Under the pieces are notes generated by a model, which was not told where the DNA came from, did not search any database, and was given only the letters and a program-made list of their open reading frames with translations. From positions 6,097,519 through 6,161,518 of the forward strand of contig NZ_KB911581.1 in NCBI RefSeq assembly GCF_000383595.1: a stretch of DNA of 64,000 nt. Direction: 5' to 3'. Below, piece by piece: positions 59,385 to 64,000 of the stretch. The DNA is from Streptomyces bottropensis ATCC 25435. Its GTDB lineage: Bacteria; Actinomycetota; Actinomycetes; Streptomycetales; Streptomycetaceae. The position numbers were made by a program, and so were the translations under genes. Within the stretch, counting starts at the first letter, position 1. The number at the start of each line of letters is the position of its first letter.

Positions 59385-60512
59385 CTAGATCCGGACCCCT
59401 CGCGCCCGCAGGTACGCGAGGGGATCGATGTCGCTGCCGAAGCCGGGTCCCGTGCGCACCTCGAAGTGCAGATGCGGGCCCGAGCTGTTTCCGGTGGAGC
59501 CGGAGCGGCCGATGCGCTGGCCGGCGCTCACGCTCTGGCCGGATTTCACGGAGATCGCCGACAGGTGGGCGTACTGCGTGTAGCGGCCGTCGGCGTGCCG
59601 GATGACCACCTGGTAGCCGAAGGACCCGCCCCAGCCCGAGGTGACGACCTGCCCGGCGGCCACGGACTTCACCGAGCTGCCGGTCGCGACGGGGAAGTCG
59701 ACGCCCGTGTGGTACCCCTTCGACCAGGAGGAACCCGAGGCGCGGTAGGGCGTACCGAGGGAGGCGCTGACCGGCGCGACGAAGGAACCGGACTGCTGCC
59801 GCTTCTCGGACGTCTGCTGCTTGTCGGCCTTCTGCTCCTTGTGGACCTTCTTCTGTTCTTTCTTCTGTTCTTTCTTCTGCTCTTTGTGCTGATCCTTCTG
59901 CTGCTCTTTCCGCTGTTCCTTCTTCTGGCCGGCGGTGTTCAGGCTCAGACGCTGGCCGGGGATGATCACGTCCGGGTCGGAGCCGATGGTCCTGCGGTTG
60001 GCCTCGTAGAGCTTGCGCCAGCCGCCCCGTACGTCCTGGGTGTCGGCGATCTGGGAGAGGGTGTCGCCCCGGACGACCGTGTATCTCTCGACCCTGCCCG
60101 CCTGCGACTGGGGCGTGGTCTGGGGTTTCACGTCGCCGATCGTGAGGCCCGCGCGGCCCGAGCACACCGGCCAGGCGTCCGGGCCCTGCCCGTCGAGGAC
60201 CTTCTCGGCGATCGCGATCTGCTGTTCCTTGGTGGCCAGGTCCGCGCGAGCGGCATAGGCCGTGCCCCCGAAGGCCTCCCAGGTGGACTGGCTGAACTGG
60301 AGTCCGCCGTAGTATCCGTTCCCGCTGTTGATGTTCCAGTCGTTGGTGGACTCGCAGGCCGCCACCTTGTCCCAGGTCTCGACATCGGCCGCCTCCGCGA
60401 CCCCGGTGCCGATCAGCGGGAGCGCCATCCCCGCGCCGCCCGCCGTGACGGTGAGTGAGGCGCGGTTGATTCTGTTCGGCTGGTACCGGCGGTGCCGACC
60501 GCTTGCGGCCAT
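59385..60512 (-). CDS. Rpf-domain, LysM, M23 cell-wall hydrolase
   Basis: A 375-residue exported enzyme: signal peptide (~1-43), Rpf/lysozyme-like domain (~44-120, WDKVAACESTNDWNINSGNGYYGGLQF with catalytic Glu), LysM (~143-190, YTVVRGDTLSQIADTQ), a Lys/Glu/Gln-rich linker of ~60 residues, and M23 peptidase (~265-375) with zinc ligands in YHTGVDF and HLHFE and the further His in YAHLSAIS. One polypeptide therefore cuts both glycan and peptide cross-links. Start at 60512 behind GAGGGGGG. Such Rpf proteins aid germination and growth resumption. The linker gene segment (59840-59930) is a tandem 12-bp-type repeat. Confidence 0.94.
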   Translation of the reverse strand: MAASGRHRRYQPNRINRASLTVTAGGAGMALPLIGTGVAEAADVETWDKVAACESTNDWNINSGNGYYGGLQFSQSTWEAFGGTAYAARADLATKEQQIAIAEKVLDGQGPDAWPVCSGRAGLTIGDVKPQTTPQSQAGRVERYTVVRGDTLSQIADTQDVRGGWRKLYEANRRTIGSDPDVIIPGQRLSLNTAGQKKEQRKEQQKDQHKEQKKEQKKEQKKVHKEQKADKQQTSEKRQQSGSFVAPVSASLGTPYRASGSSWSKGYHTGVDFPVATGSSVKSVAAGQVVTSGWGGSFGYQVVIRHADGRYTQYAHLSAISVKSGQSVSAGQRIGRSGSTGNSSGPHLHFEVRTGPGFGSDIDPLAYLRARGVRI

Positions 60513-60848
60513 GGAGAAGCCCCCCTCGCATATGCCATGAGCCGCAAAAGTAAGCGTGAGGAACCGGCCAGGACAAGACGAGAATTCAGCCGCTCTGGTC
60601 CCGCGTGTGGCGGGTAAGCGACCTGCTCCGGCGCGTAAGTGCCCTCGTCCGGCGCACGAGTGAGCAGGGACGGCGCGCAAACCACCCCGTTGCGCGCCCC
60701 ATTGAGGCAGGTAGGGCCCTTCCTGCGTACTCAAGCCCGGCGGACCGCGCAGTGCGGACGGGGCCGGTGCACGTCAGGATGGCCGGAAGGACAATACTGG
60801 CGTGCAGGAACGGCACCACCGATATCAGGATCCATAGGAGCCAACCGT
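60513..60848. other. 336-bp divergent intergenic region between the Rpf-M23 gene and gnd
   Basis: A repetitive patch at about 60610-60665 has two to three ~20-bp units of GTAAG(C/T)G(A/C)CC..CTCCGGCGC. The rest must hold two promoters. I looked for a c-di-AMP (ydaO-type) riboswitch, common before rpf genes, and could not recognise its conserved core. Confidence 0.5.
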
Positions 60849-62288
60849 ATGAGCACTTCAGCCCAGATCGGCGTCACCGGCCTCGCGGTCATGGGGAGCA
60901 ACCTCGCGCGCAACTTCGCCCGCAACGGCTACACGGTCGCCGTCCACAACCGCTCCGCGGCGAAGACCCACGCGCTGATCGAGGAGCACGGGCACGAGGG
61001 CGACTTCATCGCGGCCGAGACCGCCAAGGACTTCGTGCAGGCGCTGGAGCGCCCCCGGCGCCTGGTGGTCATGGTGAAGGCGGGCGGGCCCACGGACGCG
61101 GTGATCGAGGAGTTCGCGCCGCTGCTGGAGCCCGGCGACATGATCATCGACGGTGGCAACGCGCACTTCGCCGACACCCGCCGCCGTGAGGCCGCGCTGC
61201 GCGAACAGGGCATCCACTTCGTCGGCGCGGGCATCTCCGGCGGTGAGGAGGGCGCGCTCAACGGTCCGAGCATCATGCCGGGCGGCCCGGTCGAGTCCTA
61301 CGACTCCCTCGGCCCGATGCTGGAGAAGATCTCCGCGAAGGCCGCCGACGGCGCGCCGTGCGTCACGCACGTGGGGCCGGACGGCGCCGGGCACTTCGTG
61401 AAGATGGTCCACAACGGCATCGAGTACGCCGACATGCAGCTGATCGGCGAGGCCTACCAGCTACTGCGCGATGTGGCCGGATACAGCCCCGCGCAGATCG
61501 CGGAGATCTTCCGCACCTGGAACACCGGCCGGCTCGACTCGTACCTGATCGAGATCACCGCCGAGGTGCTGGCCCACGTGGACGCGGACACCGGCAAGCC
61601 GTTCGTGGACGTGGTCGTCGACCAGGCGGAGCAGAAGGGCACGGGCCGCTGGACGGTCCAGATCGCGCTGGACCTGGGCGTCCCGGTCTCCGGCATCGCC
61701 GAGGCCGTCTTCGCGCGCTCGCTGTCGGGCCACGCCGCGCTGCGCGACGCCTCCCGCTCGCTGGCCGGCCCCAAGGCCACCCCGCTGAGCGCGGCCGAGG
61801 CGGGTGCCTTCGCCGACCGCGTCGAGCAGGCGCTGTACGCCTCCAAGATCGTGTCGTACACCCAGGGCTTCCACGAGATCGACGCGGCCCGCGACGAGTA
61901 CGACTGGAACATCGACCTCGGCAAGGTGGCGTCGATCTGGCGGGGCGGCTGCATCATCCGCGCCGCGTTCCTCGACCGCATCCGGGCCGCGTACGACGCC
62001 CGGCCCGACCTGCCGAGCCTGCTCTCCGACGAGGCGTTCGCCCAGGAGATCGGGGCGGCACAGGACGACTGGCGCGAGGTGCTGGTGGCGGCCACGCGTC
62101 AGGGTGTGCCGACGCCGGGGTTCGCGGCGGCGCTGGCGTACTACGACGCGCTGCGCGCCGAGCGGCTGCCCGCGGCGCTGACGCAGGGACAGCGGGACTA
62201 CTTCGGTGCGCACACGTACCGGCGGGTGGACCGGGAGGGTTCGTTCCACACGCTGTGGGGGCAGGGCCGGTCCGAGGTCGAGGCGTAG
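60849..62288 (+). CDS. gnd: 6-phosphogluconate dehydrogenase (NADP-dependent, decarboxylating)
   Basis: A 479-residue long-form Gnd. NADP site IGVTGLAVMGSNLARNFARNGYTVAVHNRS, substrate loop GAGISGGEEGALNGPSIMPGG, catalytic Lys/Asn in GHFVKMVHNGIEYADMQLI, and C-terminal DFFGAHTYRR-like QRDYFGAHTYRRVDREGSFH. It makes ribulose-5-phosphate and NADPH in the pentose phosphate pathway. Start ATG 60849 directly follows GGAGCCAACC. Monocistronic: tandem repeats and a strong terminator follow. Confidence 0.97.
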   Translation: MSTSAQIGVTGLAVMGSNLARNFARNGYTVAVHNRSAAKTHALIEEHGHEGDFIAAETAKDFVQALERPRRLVVMVKAGGPTDAVIEEFAPLLEPGDMIIDGGNAHFADTRRREAALREQGIHFVGAGISGGEEGALNGPSIMPGGPVESYDSLGPMLEKISAKAADGAPCVTHVGPDGAGHFVKMVHNGIEYADMQLIGEAYQLLRDVAGYSPAQIAEIFRTWNTGRLDSYLIEITAEVLAHVDADTGKPFVDVVVDQAEQKGTGRWTVQIALDLGVPVSGIAEAVFARSLSGHAALRDASRSLAGPKATPLSAAEAGAFADRVEQALYASKIVSYTQGFHEIDAARDEYDWNIDLGKVASIWRGGCIIRAAFLDRIRAAYDARPDLPSLLSDEAFAQEIGAAQDDWREVLVAATRQGVPTPGFAAALAYYDALRAERLPAALTQGQRDYFGAHTYRRVDREGSFHTLWGQGRSEVEA

Positions 62289-62295
62289 CACGACC

Positions 62296-62345
62296 GAGGG
62301 GACCTGAGGGGACCTGAGGGGACCTGAGGGGACCTGAGGGGACCT
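62296..62345. repeat. Five-copy 10-bp tandem repeat after gnd
   Basis: GAGGGGACCT repeated exactly five times, starting 8 bases past the gnd stop and ending before the gnd terminator. A run of this kind varies readily between strains. Confidence 0.97.
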
Positions 62346-62373
62346 GAGGTTCTCTCGCCCCCTGAGCGGGCGG

Positions 62374-62412
62374 ACGGCCCGGCGTGGAGGAATCCACGCC
62401 GGGCCGTTTCTC
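62374..62412 (+). terminator. Perfect 15-bp hairpin terminator for gnd
   Basis: ACGGCCCGGCGTGGA (62374-62388), loop GGAA, exact complement (62393-62407), then TTCTCG. Possibly shared with the convergent small gene. Confidence 0.9.
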
Positions 62413-62424
62413 GTCCTCGTACGC

Positions 62425-62622
62425 CTAGGACAGCGGGCCGGGCCCGGGTTCTCCCGGCACCGGGTCCGGGCCCGGAGGATTCGGGACCGGGTCCGGGGTG
62501 GGGACGGGGCGGGGGTCCGGGGTGGGGACGGGGTCGGGGAACGGGGGCTGCGGAAGGGGTTCCGGGCGGTCGGGGCCCGGGGCGGGGTCCGGGTGCACGG
62601 GGTCCCGGTCGGGGTACGTCAT
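62425..62622 (-). CDS. 65-residue Pro/Asp-rich hypothetical protein
   Basis: ATG at 62622 with GGAGGA at good spacing. The protein is almost entirely Pro, Asp, Gly, Glu and Val in PDP-type repeats (PDPVPTPDPRPVPTPDPVP), so it is likely disordered. No signal peptide or TM helix. A longer frame upstream to 62709 exists but the ribosome site favours this start. Function unknown. Low-complexity composition means it might be noise, but the start signal argues for a gene. Confidence 0.55.
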   Translation of the reverse strand: MTYPDRDPVHPDPAPGPDRPEPLPQPPFPDPVPTPDPRPVPTPDPVPNPPGPDPVPGEPGPGPLS

Positions 62623-62740
62623 CGCGTCCTCCAGCCATGGGGTACGTCGGTCCAAGGACCGATGCCACGGGTACCCGTCGTCCGCACGGGCAGTCACCCG
62701 GTCGGCCACACCGCCGTGACCGCTCCCGCCGGCCCGCCCC

Positions 62741-63085
62741 TCAGAAGCCTTCCGGGTGGGCGATCAGCCAGTCCTTCGCCGCCCGCAGCAGCTCCGGATC
62801 GGCGGCGGGGGCCTCATCGGGGTGACGCTCCGCCCACTTGACGACGTACGGGCACAGCGGTGCGACGACGACGCCCTCGCGGGCCGCGATGCCGTACAGC
62901 TCCCTGGCCAGCGAGCCCGCGACGCCCCGTCCCTCGTGCGCGGGCTCGACGATCGTGTGGACCGGGACGAGTGCGCGCCGCGGGGCTTCCAGGACGAAGT
63001 ACTGGATGTGACCGGCCAGTTCGTCACCGGCGAAGGCCTCCAGCCGGCCGCCCGGCCGGTCGTCACGGATCTGTACGTCGCTCAT
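62741..63085 (-). CDS. Small GNAT-like acetyltransferase (YjdJ/GNAT_acetyltr_2 type)
   Basis: A 114-residue minimal GNAT: DRPGGRLEAFAGDELAGHIQYFVLE, VHTIVEPAHEGRGVAGSLARELYGIAAREGVVVAPLCPYVVKW and ERHPDE. The EGRGVAGSL loop binds acetyl-CoA and LCPYVVxWxxRHP is the family end. Probably a small-molecule or protein N-acetyltransferase of unknown target. Same strand as panD and 48 bases downstream of it. Confidence 0.9.
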   Translation of the reverse strand: MSDVQIRDDRPGGRLEAFAGDELAGHIQYFVLEAPRRALVPVHTIVEPAHEGRGVAGSLARELYGIAAREGVVVAPLCPYVVKWAERHPDEAPAADPELLRAAKDWLIAHPEGF

Positions 63086-63133
63086 GGCACTCCTCGCGTG
63101 CGGTCGGGGACGCCGGGCGCTCGCGCGTGGCCT

Positions 63134-63553
63134 TCAGACGGTGACGGCCTGCGGGCTGCGCCGCTGGTCCGAACCCGGCACCGGCTCGGAGGCGTCCGAG
63201 CCGAGGGCCACGATCCGGTTGCCGCTGTCCACGTGCACGACCCTGGGCTTCAGTGCGCGGGCCTCGGCGTCGGAGACCTGAGCGTAACTGATGATGATCA
63301 CCAGGTCTCCGGGGTGGACGAGATGGGCCGCGGCACCGTTGATCCCGACGACCCCCGAGCCGCGCTCGCCCTCGATGACGTACGTCTCCAGACGGGCGCC
63401 GTTGCTGACGTCGACGATGTGCACCAGCTCGCCGGGCAGCAGGTCGGCGGCGTCGAGCAGATCGGCGTCGATGGTCACGGAGCCTACGTAGTGCAGGTCG
63501 GCCTGGGTGACGGTGGCGCGGTGGATCTTGGACTTGAACATGGTACGAAGCAT
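63134..63553 (-). CDS. panD: Aspartate 1-decarboxylase proenzyme
   Basis: A 139-residue PanD. The self-cleavage site Gly24-Ser25 lies in DLHYVGSVTID, which gives the pyruvoyl cofactor. Lys9 (FKSKIHRATVTQADL), the DVSNGARLETYVIEG block, NGAAAHLVHPGDLVIIISYA and a variable C-terminus complete the family pattern. It makes beta-alanine for pantothenate/CoA. Start ATG at 63553. Monocistronic or with the small GNAT, which may relate to PanD maturation (enterobacterial PanD needs the GNAT PanZ), an attractive though unproven link. Confidence 0.95.
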   Translation of the reverse strand: MLRTMFKSKIHRATVTQADLHYVGSVTIDADLLDAADLLPGELVHIVDVSNGARLETYVIEGERGSGVVGINGAAAHLVHPGDLVIIISYAQVSDAEARALKPRVVHVDSGNRIVALGSDASEPVPGSDQRRSPQAVTV

Positions 63554-63741
63554 GTTGCACTCCCGGGTGACGGCTCCCTGCCTGCTTTCTGCAGGTCAAG
63601 GGCGTCCTGCACTGTACAACTGGCACGCGCCGGACTCGAGGATTGTGAGGAACGTCGCTTCGTGCGGGCGGTGGCACCCGTGAGCGGACGCACAGGTGCC
63701 ACCACATAAGCTGGACGCAAACCAAGGGCAGGGGGCGGTTC

Positions 63742-64000
63742 GTGGCAGCGCAGGTGGTGTCGTACGAACTCGACGACGACACGGTCGTACGGTTCGAGAT
63801 CGATCCCGCTGACGGGTTCCGTCAGGTCGGTGCGGCTGAGATCGTGGGCAGGGTCCGGGAAGCGGTACGCCCCGCCGTGGAAGCCGCCCGAGCCGTCCTC
63901 GACCAGGCCGCGGCCCTGCGGCCGGACGAGGTCCAGGTGAAGTTCGGGGTGAAGGTCAACGGCACGGCGAACTGGCTCGTCGCCAAGACTGCCACCGAGG
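63742..64000 (+). CDS. CU044_2847 / Trypco1-like protein (partial, 3' end outside window)
   Basis: GTG at 63742 behind a G-rich ribosome site; 86 residues are visible before the edge. VVSYELDDDTVVRFEIDPADG, REAVRPAVEAARAVLDQAAAL and VQVKFGVKVNGTANWLVAKT match the trypsin-co-occurring domain 1 (CU044_2847 family): a short beta hairpin, a helix, then the VxVxFGVKVxGxANWxVAK end. In other actinomycetes such genes lie next to trypsin-like proteases and effector-associated domains in conflict systems. Those partners, if present, are beyond the window. Confidence 0.8.
   Translation, partial: MAAQVVSYELDDDTVVRFEIDPADGFRQVGAAEIVGRVREAVRPAVEAARAVLDQAAALRPDEVQVKFGVKVNGTANWLVAKTATE

Noticed and set aside
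60513..60848. Possible c-di-AMP riboswitch before the Rpf-M23 gene
   Set aside because: Such elements often precede Streptomyces rpf genes, but I could not identify the conserved core or its pairing here.
62296..62345. CRISPR-like array
   Set aside because: Units are 10 bp and contiguous, without spacers, and there are no cas genes.

Overview
The window is a stretch of a high-GC actinomycete chromosome, almost certainly Streptomyces. The evidence is the strong third-position G/C bias, frequent GTG and some TTG starts, GTGA/ATGA start-stop overlaps, and the gene content: a SpoIIE-type phosphatase with PAS and ATPase domains, DUF574 methyltransferase, SCO0930-type lipoprotein, class F sortase, WS/DGAT acyltransferase, and an Rpf-LysM-M23 cell-wall enzyme. 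From about 23 kb onward the gene order (olsBA, sdhBAC, LysR, GGDEF-EAL, lipoprotein, ECF sigma, Fpg-like, WS/DGAT, gnd) agrees with what I remember of the SCO092x-SCO097x part of S. coelicolor. That is memory, not a search. I found no tRNA, rRNA, CRISPR array, IS element or prophage.

Left part (1-16.3 kb): a minus-strand run of oxidative genes (cytochrome P450, ferredoxin, ferredoxin reductase, type I Baeyer-Villiger monooxygenase, SMP-30/gluconolactonase-like protein cut by the window edge) reads like a hydroxylate, oxygenate and open-the-lactone route. The last ~23 codons of a short-chain dehydrogenase lie stranded inside it. Next come an orphan response regulator, a MarR repressor with three operator-like sites divergent from an SDR, a twice-frameshifted LuxR-type response regulator pseudogene, and a two-component system divergent from a membrane flavin electron-transfer operon (ferric-reductase-like protein, tandem FMN-binding protein, ApbE). 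A two-domain GNAT closes this part.

Middle (16.5-44 kb): a 1729-residue secreted double GH43 enzyme with two LamG modules; an LLM flavin monooxygenase; an ornithine-lipid acyltransferase pair; sdhCAB divergent from a LysR regulator; a PAS-GGDEF-EAL protein translationally coupled to a DUF574 methyltransferase; a repeat-type lipoprotein; a wall/envelope block (proline-rich wall protein, DUF4239 protein, two convergent secreted paralogs, class F sortase, polysaccharide deacetylase); a universal stress protein; a CapA-like lipoprotein; an ECF sigma factor with an anti-sigma-like zinc-finger protein; and an Fpg/Nei-family glycosylase.

Right part (44-64 kb): a SpoIIE-type phosphatase, lipase-maturation-factor-like protein, amidase, GNAT, a 56-residue peptide gene resembling a RiPP precursor, a degenerate HD-like protein, a zinc-ribbon SDR, a WS/DGAT acyltransferase, the glgM-glgC maltose-1-phosphate/glucan operon, a FhuF-like [2Fe-2S] protein, a DMT transporter, the Rpf-LysM-M23 protein, 6-phosphogluconate dehydrogenase, panD, and at the edge the start of a CU044_2847/Trypco1-type protein. 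Short intergenic repeats are common. They include five copies of a dispersed GGGGCGCGGGGAACTGCGCG-type element, a ~148-bp palindromic element and several 10-20 bp tandem repeats.
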